A DNA stretch of 64,000 nt. It comes from Pseudogemmobacter bohemicus. GTDB lineage: Bacteria; Pseudomonadota; Alphaproteobacteria; Rhodobacterales; Rhodobacteraceae. A program made the translations under genes and the position numbers. This document shows, in pieces, positions 9,318 through 19,208 of this stretch (positions are counted from its first letter, which is position 1; every line of letters begins with the position of its first letter). Below the pieces are notes generated by a model. It saw only the letters and a program-made list of their open reading frames with translations. It was not told the DNA's origin and searched no databases. The DNA lies in assembly GCF_003290025.1 (NCBI RefSeq), contig NZ_QNHG01000002.1, forward strand, positions 1,361,678-1,425,677. The letters run 5' to 3'.

Positions 9318-10276
9318 GCTTTCTTCCGTTTGTTGAGGATCGCCTCGCGCCAGACGATATAGATGCCCGATCCGCAGATCAGGGCGATGCCGGCCCAGGA
9401 GGTGAGGTCGGGCCAGGTGCCGAAAATGGTGACGCCCCAGAAAATCGCCATCGGCATGCCGGTATAGTCGAAGGGGGCCAGAATTGCGGCCTCGGTGGTG
9501 CGATAGGCCTGGGCAACCATCAGCCCGCCGATCACCACGCAGCAGCCGGTCAGCAAAAGCCAGGGGATATCGGCGGCGGGCGGCCAGATCCAGGGGCGGA
9601 GCAGAAAGCTCCAGAGTTCATTACCGGTGTCGAACCTGCCATCGCCGCTGATCAGGCCCATGGTCAGAGACAGGATGATGAAGCCCGAGATGACATAGAA
9701 AGAGAAGGCCATCGCGGTCTCGGTCTCGCGCATCGACCGGGTCATCAGGTTGCCGATCGCATAGAGGAGCGAGGAGAGGAGGACGAGGAAGGCCGCGCCT
9801 TGCAACATGCCGGCGCCGGGCCGCAGGATCAGGAAGGTCCCGATCAGGCCCAGAAAGACCGCGAACCAGCGCCGGGGTCCGACCCGCTCATGCAAGGCGA
9901 GGACGGAGAGCGCGGTGACCATCAGCGGGCTAGTATAGGAAACCGCGGCGGCATCGGCCATCGGCATCACGGCAAGCCCGGTATAATAGGCCGAATTCGA
10001 GACGAGGATCACGAAAACCCGGGTCAGATGGCCGAGGGGCCTGCGCGTGCGCAGCTGCGCGAAGCCGCGCCGGGAGCGGGCGATCAGGAACAGCAGCACC
10101 GTCATCCCGACCAGCGAGCGGATCAGAATGATCTGATGCAGCGCATAGCCGCCGGCGAGATGCTTGATCGCCATATCATTGACCGAAAAGAGCGCGGTTC
10201 CGCCTGCCGCGAGCAGGATACCGGTCAGAACCGGCGAGGGGCCGGACGGTCCGGCATGGGGTAAGGGCGTCGACAT
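9314..10276 (-). CDS. EamA/DMT-family permease
   Basis: A 320-residue inner-membrane protein with about ten hydrophobic segments arranged as two EamA halves, of the drug/metabolite transporter superfamily. Substrate unknown. The ATG at 10276 (MSTPLPHAG) was preferred over a start 20 codons earlier, because the longer version would enter the YaiI-like gene upstream. Co-directional with the HAD gene (4-base overlap) and with the YaiI-like gene (13-base gap), so the three probably share a transcript. Confidence 0.85.
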   Translation of the reverse strand: MSTPLPHAGPSGPSPVLTGILLAAGGTALFSVNDMAIKHLAGGYALHQIILIRSLVGMTVLLFLIARSRRGFAQLRTRRPLGHLTRVFVILVSNSAYYTGLAVMPMADAAAVSYTSPLMVTALSVLALHERVGPRRWFAVFLGLIGTFLILRPGAGMLQGAAFLVLLSSLLYAIGNLMTRSMRETETAMAFSFYVISGFIILSLTMGLISGDGRFDTGNELWSFLLRPWIWPPAADIPWLLLTGCCVVIGGLMVAQAYRTTEAAILAPFDYTGMPMAIFWGVTIFGTWPDLTSWAGIALICGSGIYIVWREAILNKRKKA

Positions 10277-10289
10277 GATGACGGCAGGT

Positions 10290-10769
10290 TCAGCCCGATT
10301 TTCCGCCCGCGTCTGTCCTGCCCGCGACATCGGCACGGCGCAAGACGCGATCCAGCGTTTCCAGAAACCGCGAACGGTCGGCTTTCGAGAATGCCCTCCC
10401 GCCCCCCTGCCGGAACGGATCGGCCGACCGCAGATCCGCCATCAGATCGCGGGTGGCGAGAACCGAGCCGATATTTCTCTCATGCAGCTCCTCGCCATTG
10501 GGCTTGACCACAAAGGCGCCGCCCTCAATCACCCGCGCGGCAAGGGGGATGTCCGAGGTCACCACCACATCGCCGCGCCCGGCATGATCTGCAATCCAGC
10601 GATCGGCCTCATCCAGTCCCTGACCGACATAGACCGAAGAGACCAGCGGATTGGCCGAGGGTCGGATGCCGCCATTCGAGACGAGCACCATCGAAATGCG
10701 CAGCCGGCTCGCGACCTGTTCAGCCTCGGATTTGACCGGGCAGGCGTCGGCGTCGATGTAAAGCGTCAT
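10290..10769 (-). CDS. YaiI/YqxD family protein (DUF188)
   Basis: A 159-residue cytoplasmic protein of the DUF188 family, which has a PIN-like fold. The family signature is clear: the N-terminal [10 protein letters not shown], then [13 protein letters not shown] near residue 95 and [11 protein letters not shown] near 115. No function is established for the family; nuclease activity has been proposed from the fold only. First gene of a probable three-gene operon with the EamA permease and HAD genes. Confidence 0.88.
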   Translation of the reverse strand: MTLYIDADACPVKSEAEQVASRLRISMVLVSNGGIRPSANPLVSSVYVGQGLDEADRWIADHAGRGDVVVTSDIPLAARVIEGGAFVVKPNGEELHERNIGSVLATRDLMADLRSADPFRQGGGRAFSKADRSRFLETLDRVLRRADVAGRTDAGGKSG

Positions 10770-10827
10770 TGCGGCCTCACTCTGGTCTTTTTGCTGATGA
10801 CCGAAGCCACCGGCGCGGACAGTCAGA

Positions 10828-10912
10828 GACAGATGAACAGCCCTTTCATCTGTCCTTAAATATCCCGGGGGAGAGGCCCTGAAAGGGCCGGGGGGGGGCG
10901 CGCCCCCTCTGT
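10828..10912. repeat. Intergenic palindrome of the GATATTTAAGGACAGATGAA family
   Basis: GACAGATGAA (10828-10837) pairs with TTCATCTGTC (10845-10854). The right arm continues as CTTAAATATCCCGGGGG, the same sequence as the right arm of the large palindrome at 45592-45651. A GGCCCT/AGGGCC stem and a run of nine G follow. It lies between the minus-strand fghA and YaiI-like genes, just downstream of the fghA stop. Probably a dispersed repeat that may also end transcripts. Confidence 0.65.
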
Positions 10913-10917
10913 CGCGT

Positions 10918-11748
10918 TCAGCCCCTCAGCGCATCGACATGGAAGGAGATGTGGTCTTCTATGAAAGAAGACACGAAGAAATAGCTGTGATCATAGCCTT
11001 TCTGCATCCGGAAGGTCCCGCCCTGGCGGCGTTCGGTCATGGCGCCGGCAAGGGCTTCGGGTTTCAGCAGGTCGATGAACTGATCCGAGGTGCCCTGGTC
11101 GATCAGCACCGGCCCGTCAAAGCCGCGTTTGCGCATCAGGGCCGAGGCGTCATGCGGCGCCCAGCTGCTCTCATCCGCGCCGAGATAGGCGGTGAACTGT
11201 TTGCGGCCCCAGTCCGAGGCCATCGGGTTGCAGATCGGCGAGAAGGCCGAGACCGAAGAGAAGCGGCCCGGAAAGCTCATCGCGATGGTCAATGCGCCGT
11301 GGCCACCCATGGAATGGCCGGTGATCGCCTGCAGGCCTTCCTCCAGCGGGAAGGCGCGGAACACCAGATCTGGCAGCTCGTCCGTAACATAATCCCACAT
11401 CTTGTAGTGTTTTGCCCAGGGGCCCTCGGTCGCATTCACATAGAAACCGGCGCCCTGGCCCAGATCATAGGCATCATCATTGGCGACTTCCGCGCCGCGC
11501 GGGCTGGTATCGGGGAAGATCAGCGCGATCCCCGCCTCGGCGGCCCAGCGTTGCGCGCCTGCCTTCACCATCGCATTCTCATGCGTGCAGGTCAGGCCCG
11601 AGAGATACCACAAAAGCGGCACCGGCCCATCCTCGGCCCCTTCGGGCAGGAAGAGGCCGAAGGTCATATCGGTCCGCGTGGTCTCGGATGCATGGGTGTA
11701 AACGCCCTGCACGCCGCCAAAGCACCGGTTCTCCGAAATCGTCTTCAT
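10918..11748 (-). CDS. fghA: S-formylglutathione hydrolase
   Basis: Esterase-D-type enzyme of the glutathione-dependent formaldehyde pathway, hydrolysing S-formylglutathione to formate and glutathione. The 276-residue alpha/beta hydrolase shows the nucleophile elbow GHSMGGHGA at about residue 145, the Asp/His region near residues 220-255 (GTSDQF and YDHSYFF), and the N-terminal CFGGVQGVY typical of the family. No formaldehyde dehydrogenase gene is next to it. The stop is followed by an intergenic palindrome. Confidence 0.93.
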   Translation of the reverse strand: MKTISENRCFGGVQGVYTHASETTRTDMTFGLFLPEGAEDGPVPLLWYLSGLTCTHENAMVKAGAQRWAAEAGIALIFPDTSPRGAEVANDDAYDLGQGAGFYVNATEGPWAKHYKMWDYVTDELPDLVFRAFPLEEGLQAITGHSMGGHGALTIAMSFPGRFSSVSAFSPICNPMASDWGRKQFTAYLGADESSWAPHDASALMRKRGFDGPVLIDQGTSDQFIDLLKPEALAGAMTERRQGGTFRMQKGYDHSYFFVSSFIEDHISFHVDALRG

Positions 11749-11778
11749 GGTCGCTCCTCTTTCGTCTCCGGTCCGGTC

Positions 11779-12848
11779 TCAGGCCCGTATCCGGGTCTGA
11801 TCCGGCATTGGCGCCACCATGGAGATATTGCCCTGCGGGGGCAAGAGGCGGGGCGCGCGGGCGCAAAGGGTCTGGCCGCCGCCGATCAGCACGCCCGCGG
11901 CAAAGACCAGCGCGCCGCCCGGCACGACCTGAAATACCGCGCGCAGGAAGGGCGTCTCCATATAGCGGTTCTGGATCCAGGCGATGGCCCAGAGCTCAAC
12001 AAACACCACGATCATCGCGATGGTGGTGGCAATGTGGAAATCCGGGATCAGATGGGGCAGCGCATGGCCCAGCCCGCCAAGTGCCGTCATCACGCCGGTC
12101 GCGATGCCGCGTTTGACCGGGCTGCCGCGCCCCGAAATCCGGCCGTCATCCGCTGCGGCCTCGGTGAACCCCATCGGGATCCCCGCGCCGACCGAGGCCG
12201 CCAGCCCCACCAGAAAGGCCGTATGGGTGTCTTGCGTCGTAAAAACCGTGGCGAAGATCGGCGCCAGCGTCGAGACCGATCCATCCGTCAGCCCCGCAAG
12301 CCCCGGCTACACCCAGGTCAGGATGAACTGGCGTTTCTCGGTCTGCGTCTCGGCGGCGGTCGCATCATCATCAAGATGGGCCTCGGCCAGCCGGTCCGCC
12401 GCGCGCTCATGCTGCGATTCCGCCTGGGCCAGATCGCCAGGCAGCTTGCGCGTCGCCGCATCGGTCGCGGTCAGGGCAGGCTTTCGTAAAAGGCGCCGGC
12501 CTCGCGCTCCATCTTCGCGGCCGCGCCGCGGATCTTTTCCAAAGACATCTGCGCGCTCAGCCAGACCGGCTTGCGCATATGGAACCCGGCTACATGCTCG
12601 CGCCGGATCAGCGGGATCGCCTGGCCGAAGCGGCTGGTGTAAAGGTCGATCAGCGCGCGGCGATGACCGTCTTCCTCGGTCGCCATGCCATCGAACACCG
12701 CCGCACCGGCGGGATATTCCGCCCTGAGCCGGTCGGCATAATGGCGATAGATGCGGGCATCATCCTCTTCCGAGGAAATTGCCAGCGCGAGAATCTCGGC
12801 TTCTGACAGATCCCGGAGGCGGCGGCGGGAGGAGAGGGAGGCCAACAT
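11779..12848 (-). pseudogene. mbfA: mbfA pseudogene (ferritin-like/VIT1 iron exporter), two lesions
   Basis: Remnant of a membrane-bound ferritin-like/CCC1-VIT fusion that exports iron. The N-terminal half (12848-12471) encodes the ferritin-like domain with EEDDARIYRHYADRL and EEDGHR, then falls out of frame at a run of three C (minus strand) near 12474-12476. The next frame continues the expected protein (DAATRKLPGDLAQAESQHE) to a TAG at 12309-12307. There FILTWV is followed by a stop where homologs carry Gln, then PGLAGLTDGSVSTLAPIF and the VIT membrane domain to 11779. The lesions are one indel and one CAG-to-TAG change. The Gln assignment is from family knowledge; the frames are seen directly. 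A base-calling error could explain one lesion, less easily both. Confidence 0.8.
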
Positions 12849-12984
12849 TGCCGTGCTCCATTCTGTCCGGACCGGCGGCGCGCCTGCCCGTCTGCATAAT
12901 CAGCAGCTAAAATACCCTTCCAGAACGCAAATGAAACGCCTTATGGTTGCCAATATTCTGACCCGGAGCCATGATGCCCCTGTT

Positions 12985-13611
12985 ATGACATGTATTTCCG
13001 ACTCCGAGGTCCGCAGGGGCCGAAAATTTGATCAGGTCCAGGCAGGCGCATTGCGTGTTTTTCTGCGCGATGGGTTCGAAGGCGCATCAGTGGATGAAAT
13101 CGCCCGCGAGGCGGGGGTTTCGAAGGCGACACTTTACTCTTATTTCCCAGATAAGCGGGTGATGTTCACCGAAGTGTTCAGCATCGAATGCCAGCGCCAG
13201 GCAAGCGAGGCCGAGACCGAGCTGGCCCAGACACCGCCCGCGCCGGAATTCCTGACCTATGCGGCACGGCGGGTGATCCGCTTTGCCCTGTCGGATTTCG
13301 GGCGCAGCCTGTTCCGGCTGGTGGTGGGCGAGGTCTCGCGTTTTCCCGAACTCGCGCGGCAATTCTATGCCAACGGGCCCGGGATGCTGCGCGGGAAGCT
13401 GGTCGCGCGGCTGCGCGAGCTGTGCGAGCGCGGCGAGCTGGAGATCACCGATTTCGATCTCGCGGTCGAGCAATTCGTGCAGCTGGCCAAGGCGGCGGTG
13501 CATGACCGGGTGATGCTGAACCTTGTGGAAGACATCCGCCCCGAAGAGATCGACAAATCGGTCGAGGGCGCCGTGACGATGTTCATGGCGCGCTATGGGA
13601 CAAAGCGCTGA
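12985..13611 (+). CDS. TetR-family transcriptional regulator
   Basis: A 208-residue DNA-binding repressor. The N-terminal helix-turn-helix is visible as GASVDEIAREAGVSKATLYS followed by YFPDKR, and the C-terminal half is AefR-like. The ATG at 12985 gives a usual length; ATG codons at 12931 and 12943 are alternatives, and no strong ribosome binding site separates them. It is divergent from the broken mbfA across about 140 bases, so it may have controlled mbfA or itself. The ligand is unknown. Downstream begins a decayed accessory patch. Confidence 0.82.
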   Translation: MTCISDSEVRRGRKFDQVQAGALRVFLRDGFEGASVDEIAREAGVSKATLYSYFPDKRVMFTEVFSIECQRQASEAETELAQTPPAPEFLTYAARRVIRFALSDFGRSLFRLVVGEVSRFPELARQFYANGPGMLRGKLVARLRELCERGELEITDFDLAVEQFVQLAKAAVHDRVMLNLVEDIRPEEIDKSVEGAVTMFMARYGTKR

Positions 13612-13926
13612 CCGGATTCGGCCTGGTCCAGAGCGGATGGCTGTTTCACTGCTTCCACCAGATAGGTGATCGCGTCCGATGAGATGCAGCCGATGGCTGC
13701 TCTATGGGGCCTTCCCATAAGCCCCGCGCATTCCCTGGAAATTCTCACGGTATCGGGAATTTTTGCATTCGGTCTGGCGACGCACCCCTCTTGTGGTGGA
13801 TGGGGCAGTCAACAGTTGCAGCAGGCGGAGGAACAGGGAGATCCTGGCGGACCTCTGAAAAAGCCAGCGTCCGGGCAGTCATGCGGAAGAGGAGGCACCC
13901 TTTCGCAGGGCAATGGGGGGATCAGG
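13612..13926. other. Gene-free stretch after tetR
   Basis: No supported gene. The sequence leads into the start of a decayed IS1182-like transposase at 13927, so part of it is probably the left end of that element. I did not recognise its terminal inverted repeat. Confidence 0.5.
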
Positions 13927-14510
13927 ATGCGCGGGAGGGGCGAGGGGCGCGGGTGGCTGTTCAGCCCTGTGGATCCTGAGGCGCGCACCCTCTGCGCCGC
14001 CCGCAGCGGCAGGTCCGGCAGGTGGTGAGTGAGGTTCCGGCGCACCACATTGCCGCGTTCGACGGGCTATTCACCGATTTCGGCCTCCCCCCGATCCTGC
14101 CGGAGCGGCTGATCCGGGCTGGCCTGATCCAGATCCCCGGTTCCGCCCATCCGGAGCGCCCGCTGATCGGCCAGAGGCAATAGAGCTGCTGCGTCGCTGG
14201 TTCCTGAGCCCCGGTATTGATGATCCCGAATGGGGCGAGGGGCGCCCGGAAATCTGTCCTTTGAACAGGTTTCGGCCCTGCACGGACGACGCCCAGGCCC
14301 GAAGGCCCAGGGTTCCCGACCCAAAGACCGCGACCGGTTGATGACCGGGATGTCGCGCAGGGCCATGGCCCTAATCCTGGACCATCGCGCGGTGGCGCTG
14401 CTTTTGTCGGATGCCCACTGCTCCGTCGAAGGTATGCCAGGGTCAGGAGCCACGGATTGCATTTGTCTGACCTGTTTCAGAGGGTCTGATGAGACCCTGC
14501 TGATAAGCAC
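13927..14510 (+). mobile_element. IS1182-like transposase fossil (N-terminal part)
   Basis: Broken transposase, readable only by joining frames. ATG at 13927 opens MRGRGEGRGWLFSPVDPEAR, matching the usual IS1182 N-terminus. A shift near 13990 leads to RQVVSEVPAHHIAAFDGLFT and ILPERLIRAGLIQ, the N-terminal (DUF772-type) domain. A stop and shift at about 14180 lead to ELLRRWFLSPGIDDPEWG, and a further frame gives KDRDRLMTGMSRRAMALILD then ALLLSDAHCSVEG, where intact members have LLSDEHFSVDG. The DDE catalytic C-terminus is missing. Family assignment is from recalled family motifs; at least three frame breaks are visible. Confidence 0.7.
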
Positions 14511-14732
14511 CCTGTTCTGGCAGACGGATGGATGAGGGTCAGAAAACTGTCCGGGGGCTGTTTTCCCGACGAGCCGGATGACGCGGCTCTTGCCCTTCTT
14601 TCCCACGAGCCATGGCAAATCACGCGCCGCTGATCGGCGCAATCATTAGTAATAACAATAAGTTGCGGTGGCGGCATGCTCCGGGGCAGGGTCGCGCAAA
14701 GACCCTCTGCAACCGCTGGACGCGGCGGAGTA

Positions 14733-16175
14733 TCACAGGCAAAGCGCCATTGGCTCAAACCTGTCTGGGATGGGAAGGGTGTCCGCGCGGATGATGAAGC
14801 GGCTGGTTTCCGGGGCGGCTCGAAGGCGGTGATGACCGCAGTGAGCAGGCGAAGGCCATAGGTTCGGGTGGTCGAACAGATTGACCGCAAGCCCGCTGGC
14901 CTGTGCATGGGCATGCCAGTCCGCCTCGGCAAAACCCGCAGACGCGCAATACTCGAAAAATGCAGTGGCGTTATGGACCACGCCTTGCCGCACGGTGGCG
15001 CCGACCTCGGGAAAGAAATTCAGGTTGCGAAACCGCGAGCGCAGCCCGCCGAATTTCAACCCGAAACCGGGCGCCGTCGGATGATCCGGCGGGTTCTCAG
15101 GCTTATAGACCCCAATCCCGCTGACGCCGCCTGGGTAAAGGACCGCCAGGACAGCAGCAATCCCGTTCGCACCCCTGATTTCTATTCCCTTCTGGCCGCG
15201 CAGCGGGGTCGGATTGTCGCCGTAGAACAGTGCCGTCCTGGTGACGAACCAGGTCTGAGTCACCCGGTAATAGGCCGGGACAGGGGGAAACCGCACCGGG
15301 ACGCTCTCGGCGTACTCCTCCCGGATCGTATTCAGGGTGGCGGCGCGGCTGGCAGCGGTGATAGCGGGCCAGTCATCATGGCCCGCCCCGATCCCCCGCG
15401 CGCCCCAGTGTTGCGGCGTCACATAGCCCATCGGGGCCGCGCCGACCGTGACCGTGCCGCCCCCTGAGATGTCAAAGCAGTGGGTGTAGGGGTCTGCCGT
15501 GAAGCCCCTCGCCATATGCACCGTGATGCCCGCCGGCACCACGATCTTTGCGCCATCGGCAAACTGGACGGGCCGCGTGATCGTCAAGTTGCTGGCAATG
15601 CGATAGGTGCCGGTCGGAACATAGATCTCGCGCAGGCCATCGGCCGACAGGAATGACGCCCGGCTGTCTGCCACACCGGCCGGGTCTGCCCCGAACGCCA
15701 GCGGTGTGTTGAACGGCGTCGAGCAAGTCGCCGCCGTGACCATGATGAGCGCATTGTTTACGCCTTCGGCGATAGCCTGCAGCACCGTCAGCGGGCCGAG
15801 TGCTTCGACAATGGCGCGGGTCTCTTCCAGCGCCGCGCGGGCCTCGACGGCCGCGAGCGACTCGGTCAGGATGGCCGGGATCGGCGCGCGCCAGATCCAG
15901 CCGCCAATTGTCATCTCGTAAATGCCTGCGGTCTCGTCAGTGGTCAGCACCGCACCATGGGTGCCGGGTGTGCGCTCTTCCGCGCGCAGATCCGGCAGGC
16001 TGGAGCGGAAGACCGCAACTGGTGCGAAGGCGGTGGCAGAGAATGATGGATCGGCGAGCAACTGGACTGCGAGGTTGCCGATCTTTTGCAGCATGGTGTT
16101 GCCGTCGCGATTGACGACCAGCGAATCGGCCAGGCTCGTCGTGACAAGGTTTGGCGTGGTCACACCGGCGGCCAT
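14733..16175 (-). CDS. Prophage tail protein with pectin-lyase-like region, altered 3' end
   Basis: A 480-residue open frame resembling phage tail fibre/tailspike proteins. The N-terminal region (about residues 1-130) is tail-attachment-like. The middle has a beta-helix-type stretch, LREIYVPTGTYRIASNLTIT then FADGAKIVVPAGITVHM, and YVTPQHWGARGIGAG (about 225-240), which is common at the start of pectin-lyase-fold phage proteins. The ATG at 16175 is chosen because GGAG lies 6 bases upstream; ATG at 16187 is an alternative. The last 45 residues or so (from about 14868 down) are encoded by IS-derived sequence, so the natural C-terminus is lost. No capsid or integrase genes accompany it, so it is probably a relic. 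Confidence 0.6.
   Translation of the reverse strand: MAAGVTTPNLVTTSLADSLVVNRDGNTMLQKIGNLAVQLLADPSFSATAFAPVAVFRSSLPDLRAEERTPGTHGAVLTTDETAGIYEMTIGGWIWRAPIPAILTESLAAVEARAALEETRAIVEALGPLTVLQAIAEGVNNALIMVTAATCSTPFNTPLAFGADPAGVADSRASFLSADGLREIYVPTGTYRIASNLTITRPVQFADGAKIVVPAGITVHMARGFTADPYTHCFDISGGGTVTVGAAPMGYVTPQHWGARGIGAGHDDWPAITAASRAATLNTIREEYAESVPVRFPPVPAYYRVTQTWFVTRTALFYGDNPTPLRGQKGIEIRGANGIAAVLAVLYPGGVSGIGVYKPENPPDHPTAPGFGLKFGGLRSRFRNLNFFPEVGATVRQGVVHNATAFFEYCASAGFAEADWHAHAQASGLAVNLFDHPNLWPSPAHCGHHRLRAAPETSRFIIRADTLPIPDRFEPMALCL
14755..14868 (+). repeat. IS-derived fragment shared with 22199-22290 (copy 1)
   Basis: About 75-80 bases, from GGATGATGAAGCGGCTGG to GAAGGCCATAGGTTCGGGTG, match the reverse complement of 22199-22280 with few differences. 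At 22.2 kb the same sequence leads into a decayed IS427-like transposase on the minus strand. Here the match stops at about 14868, exactly where recognisable phage tail coding sequence begins on the minus strand. Confidence 0.65.
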
Positions 16176-16255
16176 TGCGGTCTCCATCAGCAAGGGCGGT
16201 GGCGCCGGTTTACGCGCGCGCGCGATGATATCGGTCCGGACAATTGTCCGGTCGC

Positions 16256-17232
16256 TCAGATTACCTGCAGGGGCAGTGGGCCCGTCACCGGCCCCGGCAC
16301 TCCGGCTGTGGTCCGAGGCTCCAGCCAGATAAAATGCTCCCCCTGAGACAGGCAGGCAGCGGTTTCAAGATAGGCTACCACCCCGGTGACCGATCCATCG
16401 AAATCATCCGAGGCAAGGATTTCGAGGCGGTTGTTGCCGGTGACCGCCTGGATGCGGTCCAGGTGATCACCATTGTCCGAGACTGTGGCGCCCGGCCGGG
16501 TGCTGCCGCCCGTAAAACGGGGCGTGACCGTCCCGGCCGTGCGGCCAGAAATTGTGATTGCGAGCCGATACCATTTGCCACTGCTCGTGGCGAAGTCCTG
16601 GGAGATGGCGGCGGCCGTCCCGGCGGTATGAGTCGCGAGGCCGTCGGAGATGCTCCAGCCGGCACCCTGAGCCCAGGCGGCAGGATTGTTCATGGTGCCA
16701 CCGGTGATCAGGTTGGACCGGGTGGTGTCACCAAACGGAATCGACATCGCCTGAGGCGGCGTTGATGCATAGGGGGCACCGGCAGCATCGGTTTCGCGAG
16801 AAAGACTGTCCCAGGTGGCGCGGTAGATCTGGATCTGCGCTGTATTCACATCTTCGCCGGTCGAGAGCTGGATCAGAGCACCACCCAGCAGGGACGTGAT
16901 TGAAATCGCATCCGGATCCAGTGCCGTCGGCAATCAATGCCGCCGCCGATCAGAACAGTCAGGGCTGTCGTCCAGGGGCCAGCGATGCCGGGCGCCGAAA
17001 CCGCCCGCGCCCGCAGCTGGACGGTGTCGCCCGCGCTGTAATCCTCGATCCTGCCACCCCCATTCGCGGCCGGAATGCTGACAGTGATCCAGCTGCCTGA
17101 GGTGCCGAACCGGTGATCGATCTCGAAGCGTGCCGAGCCGACAACTCCGCTGCCGGCGGCAAGCGAATAGATAATGATCCCCGCTTCCTCTGTGCCCGCC
17201 GCACCGAAGCTGCCGGCCTTGATGCGCGGCAT
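16256..17232 (-). pseudogene. Phage tail/host-specificity protein fragment, frameshifted
   Basis: Two overlapping minus-strand frames (17232-16873 and 16933-16256) look like one gene. The first has fibronectin-like content (RFEIDHRFGTSGSWITVSIP and YSAGDTVQLRARAVSAPG) and ends out of frame after LTVLIGGGID. The second carries on at PTALDPDAISITSLLGGALI and contains NPAAWAQGAGWSISDG and CLSQGEHFIWLEP, typical of the C-terminal part of tail-tip proteins in Rhodobacteraceae prophages (recalled, not searched). The second frame has no good ATG, and TGA precedes its first codon, so a shift near 16935 is likely. The large N-terminal part of such proteins is absent. Confidence 0.55.
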
Positions 17233-17915
17233 AGTGGACGCGCAGCGCGGTCTGCGAATGCTCGAAGAGATGGTCGGCGGCCCCGGCAGTTCAACCTCGG
17301 AAGGCGCGGCAGAAGACCGGCATTTCTGTCATAACCATCAGTGCTGTGCGACCGTTTTTACACCGTATCTGTCGCGCGTCACATCGTTGATTTGACTGCG
17401 AGCGGTGCGCCTGACCGCAAGTCATATGACGGGTGGTGTGGCAACGCGAATTGGATGGCTTGATTTCGGCGTTGCCAATGGGGCGCGCCCATGGCTGCGA
17501 CCTCCGGAAGGATAGGCCAGCAGCCAGGCAATGTGCCTTGCCGGTCAATGCCGGTGCCGGAGATCCTGACACGGAAGACGTGCCCGGGCTGAACACTTGC
17601 GGGATCAGACCGGCCACTTGTTCAGGGGCCGCAGACAGCCAAAAGCGCCCTCACAGAGCACGTCCCGACAGAGAGCCGGAAAGGCGCTTGCAGCATCGGG
17701 TCCGCTGGCGCTTGCGCGCCCGCCGCGCGTTGAATGAGCGACCCCGTGCCGATGCCGGCGCGCCCGCGATGCCGTTCGTCCGTTTTCCGCCCTCCGTTCC
17801 CATCCCGGCTTATGTCAGCGCGGCGAGGGTGCGGCGGCAACAGGCCGTCGCTGTCTCCCGCAAAGCTGCCGCTGACCACGCAGAAAAGGGGCAAAGCTGC
17901 GGCCCTGCCGCCGGA
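17233..17915. other. Gene-free stretch between prophage relic and folC
   Basis: No gene could be supported on either strand. One clear feature is a perfect 8-base inverted repeat, GGCAACGC (17440-17447) with GCGTTGCC (17469-17476), across a 21-base loop. Codon patterns suggest decayed coding sequence, but no family was recognised. No terminator for folC was found next to its stop. Confidence 0.5.
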
Positions 17916-19208
17916 TCAGCCGTTTTCCCGCAACACCTGCCCCGCAAGATAGAGCGAGCCGCAGATCAGAACCCGTGCCGCCGGATCAAGGCTGCGGATC
18001 TCATCCAGCGCCGCCCGGACCGAGGCTGCGATCCCCGCCGGGATGCCGGCGCGGGCGGCGGCCTCGCTGGTGGCACTGGCGGCGAGAGTATTCGGCTCTC
18101 CGGGAATTTCGACCGCGATCAGGCGTTTCAGCTGCCCGGCAAGGGGGCGCATATACCCCGTGACATCCTTGGTGTTGAGCATGCCGCAAATCGCGAAAGT
18201 ATCGCGGGCGGGCATCCGGGCCAGTGTCGCGGCCACCGCCTCGCCCCCTGCCGGATTGTGCCCGCCATCAAGCCAGAGCTCGATTCCGGGTGCCGATGCC
18301 GCCAGCGGTCCGGTGGTCAGGCGCTGCATGCGCGCGGGCCAGACGGCGCGGGTGACGGCGGCCTCACAGGCGGTTTCGTCGCGGCCGAGGAGCCGCAGCG
18401 CGGCAATGGCGGCGCCGGCATTCTGGATCTGATGCGGCCCGGGCAGATTGGGCAAAGGCAGATCAAGCAGGCCGTTTTCATCCTGGTAGACCATCCGGCC
18501 ACGCTCTTCTGCGATCTGCCAGTGCTGGCCGAAGGCAAAGACCGGCGCGCCGAGACGGGCGGCTTTCGCCTCGATCACGGCGAGGCCGTCCTCTTCCTGC
18601 GGGCCGACCACAACGGGGACACCGCGCTTGATGATCCCGGCCTTCTCGCCGGCGATCTCGGGCAGCGTCTCGCCCAGATATTGCTGATGGTCGATCGAGA
18701 CCGGCGTGATGATCGTCAGGCGCGGCTGGTCGACCACATTGGTCGCATCAAGCCGGCCGCCAAGCCCGACCTCCAGCAAGGTGAAATCCGCCGGCACCCG
18801 CGAAAAAGCCAGCATCGCGGCGACGGTGGTGATCTCGAAAAACGTGATCTCCTCGCCACCATTGGCGGCGACGCATTCATCCAGCAGCACCATCAGCGCC
18901 GGTTCCGAGATCAGCTCACCCGCCAGCCGGATCCGTTCATGGAACCGCGCCAGATGCGGCGAGGTATAGGCATGGACCTTTGCGCCCCCATTCTGGCCGG
19001 CAGGGGCCTCCAGCCCGGCGCGGATCATCGCCTGGGTCGAGCCCTTGCCATTGGTGCCGGCCAGATGGATCACCGGCGGCAGGCTGCGCTCGGGATGGCC
19101 AAGCGCTGCCAGCAGGCGATGCACGCGGTCCAGCGTCAGGTCGATGATCTTCGGGTGGAAGCTCATCATCCGCTCAAGGATCGCATCCGATCCGGCGGTG
19201 CTGCTCAC
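17916..19208 (-). CDS. folC: Folylpolyglutamate synthase / dihydrofolate synthase
   Basis: Mur-ligase-family enzyme that joins glutamate to dihydropteroate and folates, in the cytoplasm. The 430-residue protein shows the ATP loop GTNGKGS at about residue 50, the folate-ligase signature [14 protein letters not shown] at about 145, the VSIDHQ motif, and [11 protein letters not shown] near 315. Its start overlaps the accD stop by 4 bases (ATGA), the usual accD-folC arrangement. ATG codons at residues 14 and 15 are alternative starts. Confidence 0.94.
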   Translation of the reverse strand: MSSTAGSDAILERMMSFHPKIIDLTLDRVHRLLAALGHPERSLPPVIHLAGTNGKGSTQAMIRAGLEAPAGQNGGAKVHAYTSPHLARFHERIRLAGELISEPALMVLLDECVAANGGEEITFFEITTVAAMLAFSRVPADFTLLEVGLGGRLDATNVVDQPRLTIITPVSIDHQQYLGETLPEIAGEKAGIIKRGVPVVVGPQEEDGLAVIEAKAARLGAPVFAFGQHWQIAEERGRMVYQDENGLLDLPLPNLPGPHQIQNAGAAIAALRLLGRDETACEAAVTRAVWPARMQRLTTGPLAASAPGIELWLDGGHNPAGGEAVAATLARMPARDTFAICGMLNTKDVTGYMRPLAGQLKRLIAVEIPGEPNTLAASATSEAAARAGIPAGIAASVRAALDEIRSLDPAARVLICGSLYLAGQVLRENG

